From Apostichopus japonicus (taxonomy: Eukaryota > Echinodermata > Holothuroidea > Aspidochirotida > Stichopodidae), in assembly GCF_037975245.1 (NCBI RefSeq), contig NC_092575.1:27503841-27563840 (forward strand): a stretch of DNA of 60,000 nt, read 5' to 3'. The notes beneath the pieces were generated by a model. It was not told the origin of the DNA. It saw only the letters and a program-made list of their open reading frames with translations, and made no database searches. Below are positions 22,064-34,765 of the stretch, in pieces (the stretch's first letter is position 1; every line of letters begins with the position of its first letter). Made by a program: the position numbers and the translations under genes.

Positions 22064-24311
22064 CTATAACAAAGGAAGAGGAAACCAGCAAGACAAAAGG
22101 TAACGTACAGTACCAGCGAAAAAGTAAGCATTTGTTTCTTGACACAAAGGTAAATTATGTCTGTTTCTTTCGGCGGGATTTGCTCTTAATTTCCCTTTTT
22201 TTTTTTATTGCAGCAACAGGTCATGATCGACAGATGAACGAGTGGTATTGAGATGGGGGAGGGTGTAGGGGGTTTCAGAAAGTGGAATCAAGAGAGGTTG
22301 CACTTCAAAGACCTCTTCATCCCAGTTTCAAATATTTATTTTGACAGAATTACAGGCACACATTTTTTCTCCATTAATAGTTCAAATTTGGAATATTTAT
22401 GATAATTTGGATACTAAAAATCTTCAACTTGTACCAAATTTAGATATTATAACAGGATCCTCCATGCTTTCAAAATGTTATAGATATACCTGCAAGGTCC
22501 TTGCAGTACATAAACAGTTTATAATTAGTTCTCGCTCTCTCTCTCTATCTCTCTTCCTTCATTTTACTATTTAATTTGATCTAAGGTGTTCTATGTGTTG
22601 CTCACACTTGGCTGTTGATCGAGACAAACACAACATCACAAACACAACATGAAGTTAATTAGAAAAGAAAATTACCTGTCACTTTAAAAATACACTGAAG
22701 AGGCGCGAGAGAGAGAAACACCCGATTGATATTCGACTCTGATGTGTTTTAACTATGCCGCCTTAAATTTGTGAAAGTTTCAAATTTCTGACATGGATAA
22801 CATTATATGGCAGCTAATGCTGATTCTTGGTGGGTTCAATCTTAAAGAAAACATTAAAACCACACTCACCCTCTCCCTCACAAGTACATCTAATCATTGT
22901 ATTGAGAATGTTAGATGTGTTTATGACACAAACTAATTTACATTGTTTTCTTGTTTTGTCTTTTTTTCTTATTCTTCATTTGACCAACACAAGACCATAA
23001 TTACCCTCCATCCAGGCATGGATATTAACAACGTTGTGACAAGAGTTTGGTCAGTTCTCCCTTCCCTGTGTTCCGTGCCTTCCCTTTCCCTCAAAGCCCT
23101 CAAAAAAGATAGGAATACCAATTGTCCCCAGTTAAATTGACTACTACTAGCCCTACAGTACCCCAATCCTTCATCAAAATAATTAATTCCCCCCCTTCCC
23201 CGATATAAAATATTCATATTTTCTTTGTAAATACAATATAATGCAATATATAGAATGCAATATATATAGAATGCAATATAGACAGACAGATCTATGAGAT
23301 AGATGATTGCATAGAAGAGTTACTTAATTAATCACTGGTTAAAAGCCAATGATTTGATAGAAAGGCATTTATAAACTTGAATCTTTTTGTTGAACATAAG
23401 AACTGTCCTCCAGTCTATTCATATTCTAAATACATATCAGTCAGTTATAACTATCAGACAGCCTTGTTTCTGCCTTCCCTCCCCAACCCCATTCCTCCTA
23501 CCTTCTATCCTTTCCCCTCACAAAGCTCACCCTCAGACATTTTACAGCCTACATGAAGTCCCCCCCCCCCCCCCCGAACTCCCTGCTTTGGGTATATTCA
23601 AGCAGTGATACTTACCTGTCTCAGCTCTACTAAGTCTGTACTTTCTCATCTACCTGTACCTATTAATTGGTAATCTGTTCATCAGTGCCCCCCAACCCCC
23701 CCCCCACTCCCATTAATCCTCTTCCAGGCCAGTGCCCATTGCTTCTTTCTTCTGGATCTACCCCAAACCGTATTAAAAGTTCTTAATAATTTAAATAATC
23801 AGACATTCATAGCTTACATGGAATCTATAAATTATCAGAAAGAGGAAGACTCATAAATCTTCAGATATACCTCTTCATTCATCTAAATCATGTTTCTTTA
23901 GTTCTCAAGATGCACACAGTATTAGAGAATCCACCATCTCAACTCACAAGTATTATGACATATCAAAATCCCTCTGTCACAAAGATCCTTATCTTTTACA
24001 GATATTTTAATTGTTTAAAATATGACACCTCCAATTTCATTTTTTGTTGCCATCAGGAAGACATTAATTAGTGAACAGTTTTAAATCAATCCATTCTATT
24101 CTAATCAGATTTTTCACTCAGACACTTTGCCATATCCATCTTAATCACATACAAGTGCAAACGGCAAAAGTTTTAAAAATTTCAAATTTCTTCCATGTTT
24201 CATAATTGCTTTGAATTCTCATATTCACCTATCAATCTAACAAACTGCATTAGTGATGGATTCTATGTAAATGACCCACACTCAAGGTAAACAGCTCAAC
24301 TTCACCATTAC

Positions 24312-24440
24312 CTTTATTTGATTCATTGACACGAGCTCCTCTGCTGAGTAGAATCTGCAAGCAATCGTCACTCCCAAAGTGAACAGCGTACATGATAGCT
24401 GTCCTGCCCACTTCATCCTGAGCATTAACACAGCTGGGAT
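24312..24440 (-). CDS. Ankyrin-repeat gene, exon 3 (parent of the tandem array)
   Basis: Acceptor attattatag, donor gtaatggt, 129 nt, phase 1 to 1. Encodes DPSCVNAQDEVGRTAIMYAV and the rest of a canonical repeat ending in LLSRGARVN. Its first ~50 nt and the upstream 3' splice site are copied 13 more times upstream (24443-25700); only this copy has the full exon with a donor. Confidence 0.85.
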
Positions 24441-25700
24441 CTATAATAATCATAATAATATGAAGAAAGAAACAGTGTTAACATCGTACATGATAGCTGT
24501 CCTGCCCACTTCATCCTGAGCATTACCACAGCTGGGATCTATAATAATATTAATATGAAGAAAGAAACAGTGTGAACAGCGTACATGATAGCTGTCCTGC
24601 CCACTTCATCCTGAGCATTAACACAGCTGGGATCTATCATAATAATAATATGAAGAAAGAAACAGTGTAAACAGAGTACATGATAGCTGTCCTGCCCACT
24701 TCATCCTGAGCATTAACACAGCTGGGATCTATAATAATATTAATATGAAGAAAGAAACAGTGTGAACAGCGTACATGATAGCTGTCCTGCCCACTTCATC
24801 CTGAGCATTAACACAGCTGGGATCTATAATAATATTAATATGAAGAAAGAAACAGTGTGAACAGAGTACATGATAGCTGTCCTGCCCACTTCATCCTGAG
24901 CATTAATTAACACAGCTGGGATCTATAATAATATTAATATGAAGAAAGAAACAGTGTGAACAGCGTACATGATAGCTGTCCTGCCCACTTCATCCTGAGC
25001 ATTAATTAACACAGCTGGGATCTATAACAATCATAAAATGAAGAAAGAAACAGTGTTAACAGCGTACATGATAGCTGTCCTGCCCACTTCATCCTGAGCA
25101 TTAACACAGCTGGGATCTATAATAATAATAATATGAAGAAAGAAACAGTGTGAACAGCGTACATGATAGCTGTCCTGCCCACTTCATCCTGAGCATTAAT
25201 TAACACAGCTGGGATCTATAATAATCATAAAATGAAGAAAGAAACAGTGTTAACAGAGTACATGATAGCTGTCCTGCCCACTTCATCCTGAGCATTAACA
25301 CAGCTGGGATCTATAATAATATTAATATGAAGAAAGAAACAGTGTGAACAGAGTACATGATAGCTGTCCTGCCCACTTCATCCTGAGCATTAACACAGCT
25401 GGGATCTATAATAATATTAATATGAAGAAAGAAACAGTGTGAACAGAGTACATGATTGCTGTCCTGCCCACTTCATCCTGAGCATTAACACAGCTGGGAT
25501 CTATAATAATATTAATATGAAGAAAGAAACAGTGTGAACAGCGTACATGATAGCTGTCCTGCCCACTTCATCCTGAGCATTTACACAGCTGGGATCTATA
25601 ATAATATTAATATGAAGAAAGAAACAGTGTGAACAGCGTACATGATAGCTGTCCTGCCCACTTCATCCTGAGCATTAACACAGCTGGGATCTATAATAAA
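24380..25700 (-). repeat. 14-unit tandem array of a partial exon plus its 3' splice site
   Basis: Unit 95 bp (some 98-99 bp). The conserved catgatagctgtcctg core begins at 24390 (genuine exon 3), 24488, 24583, 24678, 24773, 24868, 24967, 25066, 25161, 25260, 25355, 25450, 25545 and 25640. On the gene strand each unit holds a pyrimidine-rich tract, a TAG acceptor and the first ~60 nt of exon 3, then returns to intron. The coding portion is nearly invariant; length variants come from a 4-bp 'taat' insertion. Confidence 0.95.
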
Positions 25701-25719
25701 TATCATAATCATAATATGA

Positions 25720-28700
25720 AGAAGAAAAAAAAAACAATGTCATCACAGAGTTTTACATTTTTTTTATACATCTTTTTTTTTTATTCTCTGAAAATCAAAT
25801 GGATTTGCTGTCAAACTGAACAAACAACATCCAATATTTGTTTACATTGTACTTCCATCCTGTTTCATAATGAAATGAATTGACATACATACAAGTAAGA
25901 CACTTCACCAAATTAAATATTTCATCCTGAATATAAATATACCGCACAATGTTTCCTATGGTCGTCATGGTTACCAAACAAACCATGTATAAAGGCTTCA
26001 CAAGAATCCCAGAGGCAAAAATAATTTGACATATGATTAGTATTTGTCATAAACTTAAGCATACAAGGAAATGGCTTACAAGGCACTGTGTGCTTTCAAA
26101 TGAACTGAACACTTGAGAAAGCAGTCTATAGTTACTGTATGCGTATACATGTCTTGGTATATTGTAATTATTACAACAAGAATCCCAGGGTTGGGAGATC
26201 GGAGAGAGTAATAATATCATTTTGAACCTTCACCTACCGTGACTGATCGGTCCCTTGACAGATGGTTCTCTTTGTTTAATAGCCGCAAGCAAATAGGCAA
26301 AGCTACATAACGTTAACGACAATAATGACTGTATTTTAAAATACGGTACTTACGGTAGCAATGTAACATGAAATTTATAGAATCTGAAATTTTATATGAA
26401 GACATTTGGTGACTTTTGTGAATGACTGTGAATGGGAGAGTTGTGTCTGATGTCAACCTCTTTTTACACAAAATGCTCAAACTCTTGAAGAATTACAAAA
26501 AACTTTCTGTTTAGCTATCTTTGTCTGAATGATCTTCACAATTATAACAACAAGATTCTAACAGAAGATTATTATTCCACTGGGTTTATAAACCTGACTA
26601 AATCTAAGAGAAAGTAGATGCACGTTGACCCTGAAGTGGGTCAGTGGGGGTGCAGTGTAAAAATCTTACCAATTTTATAAGTTTGGAAGATTAGAGTGCA
26701 TGATTAGTGTGAGGACATGTACGAGAGGAGTAAAGTAAGTAACAAATGCCGATGTATTGTTGCTAGGGATGTGAGCAGTATGTTAAAGTACCAGCCATAT
26801 AGAGTACAGTAATTGTGTTTATATTGGAGATAAATTCACATAGTGGTCATCATATTGGAATTTATTTGTCCTCCCCGGGACATCTAACAGTGAATGTTAA
26901 TTTCAATTGAAGACGTCCTCAATATTTGTCTGCCTACCCCTTCCTACCATCATCCATGCTGTGAAAATCAGGCTTACATGGTAATGCGGCTGTACAGTGA
27001 TATGCCATTACTCCTCTAGCAGGAATAAATGTCTCTGGTCATGGTTAACACAGCACTATTTAATAGAAGAAATTTAAACATTATAGAGCTGATTATAGAG
27101 CAAGGGGGTTTAGGTTTATAGTTAACCTACTGTATGTACAATAACACTTTGACAGGAACTGGACTTTTAAGGTTTGCCCATGGATGGTTGCAGCCGGAAA
27201 CAACTTTATTGTAACGCTATCACTGGCCGTGGCCCTATGGCTATAAGTTTATTTGCCCAGTAAGATATATATCAATCATGGTTTATTACTGTTCAAATTT
27301 ATTTCACATGTTGGAAAACCTCATTTGAAATGCTGTAAAATCTAGTTTTTATGATTGTACAACCGACAAAGTATGATAGCAACCAGCTCTGCTCAAAGCA
27401 GGTCAATCAAAAGGAAAAGCGTTAAATTATTTAATAATGAAGATTAGCCAACACTTAAAATATGTGTACGTATTACTTTAGCTCTAGTTCCATAATTATA
27501 CAATACAGAGCAATTCTTTCTTGTATACTCCTTTAACCTGCCAAGTAGGTTATATTGGTCTCTGCCATATAAAATTTCCCTACGGACATTCAAATCAAAC
27601 GCCCACATATACATATCACACTCAACAATTTATCCTCTTCACTTAACTCTAATACAAAGAGTATTATCTGAATACAGCTTTAAATAGGCACCTTTTACCC
27701 GGCCTCTGTTGTCACGTCGCCATAGTAACGTGTGGGGAATTACATACACGCCACTGCTTGTTAACATGTGTCTTATGCAATTATAGATTGAAGAGAAGCT
27801 AGCCACGTAATTAGAATATATATGAAGTTTGGTGTGGAAGGATGATAGGTCATTTATATAACAGCTGTAATGAGTTTAACGGCTTCGTGTCGACAACTCC
27901 CTCGGCTGCAGAATTTAAGTTTGCGTAACTCGCAAAGTGCGTTCAGAATGTTTGCCTTATTTTGTCGTCTTTAATTTCAGTGACATTGCGGGCCATGCTT
28001 GACGCTGGATTATGATCAACTCTATTATCAAGTAGTTGTTTACATATTTATTATATGGCTGAATTTTTCAGCTTTTTGATTAAATCTGCCTATTACTACT
28101 CAAAATAGGAAGGCAAAGATCAGAGGAACAAGCTTGTCAAATTTTTCTTCACCAATTGATTGTTACCTAGCGATAGTTGGATTCCATCTGATTTCAACAA
28201 CATTGCTTGGCCAGACAAGTATACATCAGGTTGGTCCTTAATTAATCAGAAAACAATGAAATTTAAAGTTCACAAGGGATTAAAGGGTGTGAAGACTTGC
28301 ACAAAAAGAAACGTCTAATGCCTGTAATCTGACCTAGTTTCGAATGAGGTGTAACAGAAGTGTTAGACACCACCATCGATCCTAGAAAATACACACACAG
28401 CTTGCTACCGTCGGTAATTAGACACTAGTGTACAGTCAGTACATACAGATTAGCAATCGTCATTTTGGAACCACCATTGAACCGACACTGAGACCTAGAT
28501 CCAGAATGTTTAATAGGGCCAGTGACAAAATTATAGATCTTTGTTACTATTTCAGAATGACAACTTTATGGCATAATAGTGAATTTAAAACAGAGAATAG
28601 CTAACAGTTTATATCACTAAATCCTCAAACTTACATCATGTACAAATGAGATAAAAACATCAAAGAACACAGCTTGTACTTATTTATTGCAAAATGTGTA

Positions 28701-28868
28701 TAAACACCTATCTGCACTAAGTCCTTAGTTATAGAATTCATACAGGCATATGTCACTGTACTGTACCATGTTTGCATGTATATGCTGTGGATTATCCCTT
28801 GTGATGCCCACAGTAGTCAATGATACATTTGCAAAATGATAACACTGTGAGCATCATTGGTTCAACCT
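25720..28868. other. Intron 2 of the ankyrin gene, no feature recognised
   Basis: AT-rich intronic sequence. No open frame with family resemblance was seen. A possible RFX X-box lies at 27716-27729 (separate entry). Confidence 0.5.
27716..27729 (+). promoter_or_regulatory. X-box-like (RFX) motif
   Basis: gtcgccatagtaac fits the RFX palindrome GTNNCC-AT-RGNAAC. It lies in an intron with no known promoter, so it may be chance or an internal element. Confidence 0.25.
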
Positions 28869-30498
28869 TTAAAGACCAACTATGGAGACTTTTCGATGAA
28901 CATAAAATCCCACCATTTTTCATGTATGTAATCCTTAACTGACTCCAATTACATTGCTGTAATTAACTTTACCAATTTCGGACGTTAAATACGTGAAAAA
29001 TGGGACGAAAAGTCAGCTTCTATTTCAGACATTCCTGAAACATTCCTAAGACATCAGGTGACCATGTGACGTCAACGTTTGTATACCTCACTTACAACTA
29101 TACTTTTAGTGTGTAAAGTCGTATACTTGAGCTGCCAAAAACATCAACGATATTACTCCTTTTTCCTCAAAATGCCACAATTCTGTGTTGTTGGAGGTTG
29201 CAGTTATACCTTATCCAACAAAAGCATCAGCTTTTTTAGATTTCCGAGTAAACGAACCGACGTAAAACGCCGCACACTTTGGATCAATTTTTTGAGATCC
29301 ACGCGGAAAGATTTTTCAGCACCCGGAGTATCTCATGCCCATGAGTCCACACGTTGCATGACCCTGCTTCTGTGTATGCTGCAAATGTCTCATTCTGTGA
29401 AAATTATATACTGTCGATAGCTGTGTCGGACCATGGTCGGACATAGCTAATGTGAAATTGACCGTAAACACGCCCTGGACGTCCTTACATGTAACATTAT
29501 ATCACGCAATTGACAGTAATATATTTACTGTAAGAGATGACCGTATATATATACCGTGCCAAGGGTATAGCATTGTTAGTACATGTACGGTAGTTAGTTA
29601 CAACTCGCCGGCGTTGGCTCACAGCATGTGTAAATAGCCATGTTAGGATTTATCTATTTCATTTTTTGTATTCCAGTATCGTGAGTTCGTGATACATGTG
29701 TAATATTGTCCGTTCTGTTTATTCCGACATCTGCATGTTCCAAGGAGTTGAATAAAAACGGTAGTATGTAGCGATCGGACGTTTTATTTCGCTAGTGACT
29801 GTCTTGTGATTGTGGGATGTTACTGGTCAAGGCCTGTTTCAACTAGACCTAACTCTATGGAATTACACAGAGTCACGGTAGTTTTTCGCCCATGATTGAA
29901 CAAGAAACGTGGATTAGGATATTCACTGCTAAATTTGTTTATTGACAGGATACTTTTTCTGTGTTTGTACTTTTCGATATTAAAACGAGTAAGTACTACG
30001 TAAGTATATTGTACCGTACGGACCTATTGACGCTACGCTATGTAAAAGATGCCTCCATTTAAGTGGAAATTTTGCTAATAAAATAAGCAATTTAACTAAA
30101 ATTTCTGCTTATAATTGTCTTAAAACTTGTTGTTAACCTTCATGTGTTCTTGTTTTAAGCTAACAGCTTTTCAAACGCTCGAAATTGGAAGTCAAAAACA
30201 GTACAATTGTTCGCTATCTGTGTACAAACAGTGCCTATATCAGTGTTTGATTTTCGCGGTATACAAACTTTGACGTCACACGGTGACCAGAGGCTCCTTT
30301 GGGTCAATCTCTGTTTTCAGACATTCCAGAGGTTCATGTCACGTGACTACCCAAAATGTCCATTTTCGTGGTCGTTTTTTGGTGGGTTATAGTAGGTTTT
30401 CGAAGATTATTTTTTACACATGTTGATTATGGGTATGTAAACTCCTAAATTAATGGAAAATCTCAAAAAAAAAAATTGCCTCCATATTTGGTCTTTAA
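28869..30498 (+). mobile_element. THAP-containing element with long imperfect inverted repeats (P-element-like?)
   Basis: Outer ends match 18 of 19 as inverted repeats: ttaaagaccaactatggag (28869-28887) and the inverse of 30480-30498. A second inverted pair lies further in: about 29056-29087 against 30257-30289 (gtgacgtcaacgtttgtata and its inverse with few changes). So the arms may be about 220-240 bp, partly diverged. Inside is a THAP-like reading frame (29172). THAP domains are the DNA-binding end of P-element/THAP9 transposases, so a non-autonomous P-like element is the simplest reading. I found no clean 8-bp target duplication. Confidence 0.6.
29172..29420 (+). pseudogene. THAP-type zinc-finger fragment
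   Basis: From ATG at 29172 the peptide begins MPQFCVVGGC and continues with SISFFRFPSK and a Trp-containing RRTLWINFLR, matching the start of a THAP domain (MPxxC...C, then a SFxRFP block, then W in helix 1). The later C-x2-H-F part is missing; the frame runs into unrelated residues and stops at 29420. No following transposase catalytic domain is visible. The family call rests on the first ~50 residues only. Confidence 0.5.
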
Positions 30499-31429
30499 CT
30501 GCACAAGTAAAGGAAATAAGTTTGCAGAATTAACATCTTGTTTAAAAGTTTCCTTATAAAGCAAAAATGGACTTCCAAATTCTGCTCGGATTTAACTGTT
30601 ACAAGCCTTCTTAACTGCAAATTTATGAAAACAACCCAATCTCTACAGTGGCGATTCCTTTGGTAGTCCAGTTATTGCAGATGAGAGTTGAGAATGTTTC
30701 TTTAAAGGTGAAATATATCCCGAGGGTTCACTGGATGAGACCCAGATTAGCTTTGGAGATCCCCTGCAGGGGTAATTGTTTCTATTTTTAGGATTCAATC
30801 TGAGTAAATGGATTAGCAATCCCAGCAGCACCACAGGAACCTTGAGGTCTTGCTTTTGCATTTGCTACTGTATATAAGATTAGAGGCCTTGAAGGATCAA
30901 AGTAAAGTGCAGGAAATATTACGCTGAACTTCGAAGATCTACGGTGGTAGAAAATAGCATAATATGGAAGGTTTCCTACCTGGGAAACTTTTTTTCCTCA
31001 CTTTGTCCATTTAGTCAGGCCACTAGAAATAATGATCTGCTTTTGCCATGATAAAGTTGGCACATTTAGCACATACTGTGGCCCAAAAGACTAAAAATCC
31101 TGAAACTTTATAATTTTGGATTAAATTGGTCAACCGGTCAACTGCTGAAAAGAAATGTACAGTGCGGTTCAAGCAAAATGTGTGGACTTGATAATTGATA
31201 TAGTAAATATAGTTCTCACTGGCATTTATCTTTGGAACAGATGTATCGTTTACTGCACAGTGAAGGACTTTTGCGAGCAGCCCAATATAATAATATGCTA
31301 CAGGTAATAACAAGCAGTAATTCAGGGCATTTAAGTTAGGTACACAAATCATGTTGATTCTTTGACTGACTATTGTTAACTGACTACCATCATAAATGTC
31401 ATATATATTGCCAGTCATATACAGTAGTC

Positions 31430-31510
31430 ATATTAAATGTATGTCGTCATATATAGACATATATAGTCAGACATTTCATATAGCCTGTCATATAGTCATA
31501 TAGCAATATC
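31430..31510 (+). repeat. Degenerate catatagtcatatag satellite (left block)
   Basis: Imperfect repeats of 'tcatatag' and related words; continued at 32378-32990 on the other side of a transposon-like insertion. Confidence 0.75.
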
Positions 31511-32377
31511 AGGGCTCAAATTTAATGGTCATCCGGTCGGCCCAAATCCTTCGAGACAACCAAAACTCACGACGGACAACCTAAAACCCGGCTTAGGTTG
31601 TCCGATGGACAACTAGCCTATTTGCTGTAGCTGTTCAACAATTGAAACAAAACTTGGAATATCCCTAAATTCTTTAAAATTAACTTCAGCCCCTAAAAAT
31701 TATAGTAGCTTGTTGGTATGGCCCTCCATTCATATTAGAAATAACGTAAGAAATTTCGGAACGTTCTGTAATGAGGGGGAATCCGACACTTAAGCTAAAG
31801 GTGGCTGTGACCACGCTTGATTCCTGCCTCATGGCCGCACTCACATATGACAACTTATTGACAAGCTAGCTGGAGTACAATGTGTATGCAGTACTATACT
31901 GTGTATGTGTTCTGTACATGTACCACATGCTCATTAATGTTGCTGCACCATACCAGCTGTATGCCCTGGGCTTACCGGCTGTCTTTGGAAATGATCGGAA
32001 ACGATTATGGAAATCAATTTTCACTACCAGAGAATTCCCCCAACCCGAAATGATTAATGAACATGTCATACACCACAAAAAGGTCTCTACCTCTACACTA
32101 CAGTTCTGTCCAAGATTTGTCGATCTCTGTAAGACTATAGTCACTAACTTTTAAGCCTCAGGACGATAGACTAGGCATGTGTAGCCTAACATTACAGTGC
32201 TCACCTACAAGGCTAAATTGATACATTTTGGTATTACTTATGGCTTTCGCGCAAGGCACGCCATTTAAAAAATTCAAGTGCTTCATTTGGACAACCAAAA
32301 AATCATTTGGACCACCAAATATGAAGGCAAGGTTGTCTGAAGGACAACTTTACAATTTTCTTTAAAATGAGCCCTAA
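31510..32377. mobile_element. hAT-like non-autonomous element inserted in an atag satellite
   Basis: Left end cagggctcaaatttaa, right end the near-inverse tttaaaatgagcccta. Both subterminal regions carry repeated ggacaacc / ggttgtcc words (31555-31612; 32287-32350), as is common at hAT transposase-binding ends. A 90-aa frame inside (31882-32151) has no family resemblance I can name. The flanks are satellite, so a target duplication cannot be read. Confidence 0.55.
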
Positions 32378-32990
32378 ATATATAGTCAGATAGATAAATA
32401 TATAGTCAGATAGATAGTCATACGTGTCATATAGCCAGTCAAATAGTCATATAGAAATAACAATATAGTCATATACAGTACGTATATATAGCGAGTAATA
32501 TAGTCATATTCATACGTGTCATATAGCCAGTCATATAGCAACATATTTCATAGCCAGTTATATAGTTATATAGCAATACTAATGTAGTCATACATGTCAT
32601 ATAGCCAGTCATAACAATATATATACAGTACATATAGTCATAAATAGTTATAGCCATATAGCAATAAAGTCATATGTGTCATATAGCCAGTCATATAGCA
32701 ATATATAGTCATATATATTCATACCAGTAATATATAGTCATATAGCAAATTAGTCATACGTTTCATATAGCCAGTCATATAGCAATATATGTAGTCATAA
32801 AATCATATGGCAATATATATAGTCATATATACAGTAGTCATAGTTTAGCATATATCATACATGTCATATAGCCAGTCATAGCAATATATAGTCATAGCCA
32901 GTCATATAGTCATATATATATGGCAATATATATAGTCATAGTATAGCAATATATATCATACATGTCATATAGTCAGTCAGTAGCCTGAAT
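32378..32990 (+). repeat. Degenerate catatagccagtcatatag satellite (right block)
   Basis: About 600 bp of imperfect 'gtcatatagccagtcatata' and 'gcaatatatagtcata' units. Intronic and noncoding. Confidence 0.85.
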
Positions 32991-33431
32991 TTTGAGGCCT
33001 ACCTGCCAGGGGTGTTATTTCAACAGAAGTGACATAAAATGTAGGTCTGTAGACTAGGAAATATGACTGACAAATATAAATTGACCCGCCCCCTTCCCTC
33101 CCCCTGCTGGGTTGCTATGCAAAGTCAGCTGGGTAATCATCTAGGTAAAAAGAAAAACAGAAACTTACTTTAAACTGTTTCAATTGAAAATTGATACCTG
33201 TCTCCTCTTATAACAAGCATTTTCCCATCTACATAACCTTAAAGAGAAAAGGCAAATTATATTTCTGGTGGGAAGGAGGGGGAGTGGAGATGTAATAAGC
33301 CTATTTGTTGGGTTTAATGACACTGCTGAGAACAGAATACAGTACATTTAAGAAACTGAAGGTTCAGGCCTTTTTGTATAATTCTGTTGTGTGAACTGTA
33401 ATGGGATAAAAGGGCTGCAAGTGCCTACAGT

Positions 33432-34031
33432 ACCTCACTTGCCAAAGTCATACCGATATTTAAAAAGGGTGACGTTCATTTATTTAGTAATTATCGTCCC
33501 ATTTCTATACTACCTTGTATATCGAAAATCTTGGAAAGGTTGATTTTTAACAGTCTCAATGCTTTCTTTGATAAGTTTCATATTCTCAATGAAAACCAAT
33601 TTGGTTTTCGCCCTGGCCACTCTACAGAACTTGCTTTGGTCAATGCAGTGGATAAAATTCATAGTGCTCTTGATTTGGGTGATAATTGTATTGGTGTTTT
33701 TTTAGACCTTTCCAAAGCATTCGATACCATCGATCATGGAATTCTTCTGGGGAAATTATCACATTACGGTATTAGAGGTCTAGCTCTTTCTCTCATTTCA
33801 AGTTATTTGTTTAACAGGCAACAGTACGTTTCTTTTTCTGGAATCAATTCTGATAATCGTTCAGTTAAGTGCGGTGTTCCTCAAGGGTCTATATTAGGTC
33901 CACTTCTTTTTATAATTTACGTAAATGATATTTGCAACGTCTCTACAAATTGCTCGATTGTCCTTTTTTCTGATGACACTAATATTTTTTTCTCTGACAG
34001 CAATGTAGAAACTCTTAAAGTAACGCAATGA
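33432..34031 (+). pseudogene. LINE reverse transcriptase, first frame segment
   Basis: Contains NYRPISILP, ENQFGFRPGHSTELAL, LDLSKAFDTIDH (catalytic Asp), CGVPQGSILGPLLF and the catalytic box as FSDD, where YADD or FADD is usual. It copied LINE RNA at nicked target DNA in the active ancestor. The frame is lost near 34020-34040, where a 13-bp imperfect tandem duplication (gtaacgcaatgaa gtaatgcaatgaa) is visible. Confidence 0.85.
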
Positions 34032-34039
34032 AGTAATGC

Positions 34040-34765
34040 AATGAATTAAATGCGTTTTATGATTGGTTTTCTGCTAACAAACTGTCTTTGAATATTGATA
34101 AAACAAATTATGTGGTATTTGGAAACTCCTCTAGAATATTAAATGCTGATTTATATATGCATGGTATTGGCCTTAGAAGAGTCGATAATATTAAATTTCT
34201 TGGTGTGTATATTGACTCTCAGCTCTCTTGGAAAGTCCAAATCAATCATGTTTGTAAACAAGTTTCTAGAGGTGTAGGTATTTTATCTAAGTTAAAATAT
34301 ACTTTTCCAAGGAAAATTCTGAGATCTATTTACTATAGTATTATATTTCCTAATCTATCGCACTGTTCTTCAGTTTGGTCTGGTACTTTCAATACTAACC
34401 TTAATAAGCTTGTCATTCTCCAAAAACGGGCTGTGAGGCATATGACGTCTTCAGCTCCAGGTGATAATACCAGTCATTTATTCTCCTCCTTAAACGTGCT
34501 CAAGTTCACTGATCTCATTTCTTTAAATGTTCTGACGTTTACTTACGGTGCTATGAACAATCTGCTTCCAAATTCTTTTGCTACCTTTTATACAATTGGT
34601 CACTCTATTCACAATTATAATACTAGACAAGCTGGTCATTTACGTGCTTCTTTTTGTCGTAATTCAAAGAGCATGCAAAGCCTCTGTTATCGATCTATTT
34701 CTTTGTGGAACAATCTTCGTTCAGGCGACATCATAAAAATTACTATAAAAGCCATTATTGATTGA
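34040..34765 (+). pseudogene. LINE reverse transcriptase, second frame segment
   Basis: Continues in another frame with FYDWFSANKLSLNIDKTNYV, then NIKFLGVYIDSQLSW (thumb region) and the C-terminal block ending in a stop at 34763-34765, typical of Jockey/CR1-type ORF2 C-termini. Confidence 0.8.

Noticed and set aside
24380-25700. CRISPR-like regular repeat spacing
   Set aside because: The whole 95-bp unit is repeated, with no unique spacers, and the units derive from a host exon.
31882-32154. 90-codon plus-strand frame (and overlapping minus frame) called as a gene
   Set aside because: No family match or splice context; it lies inside a TIR element and is only listed as a curiosity.
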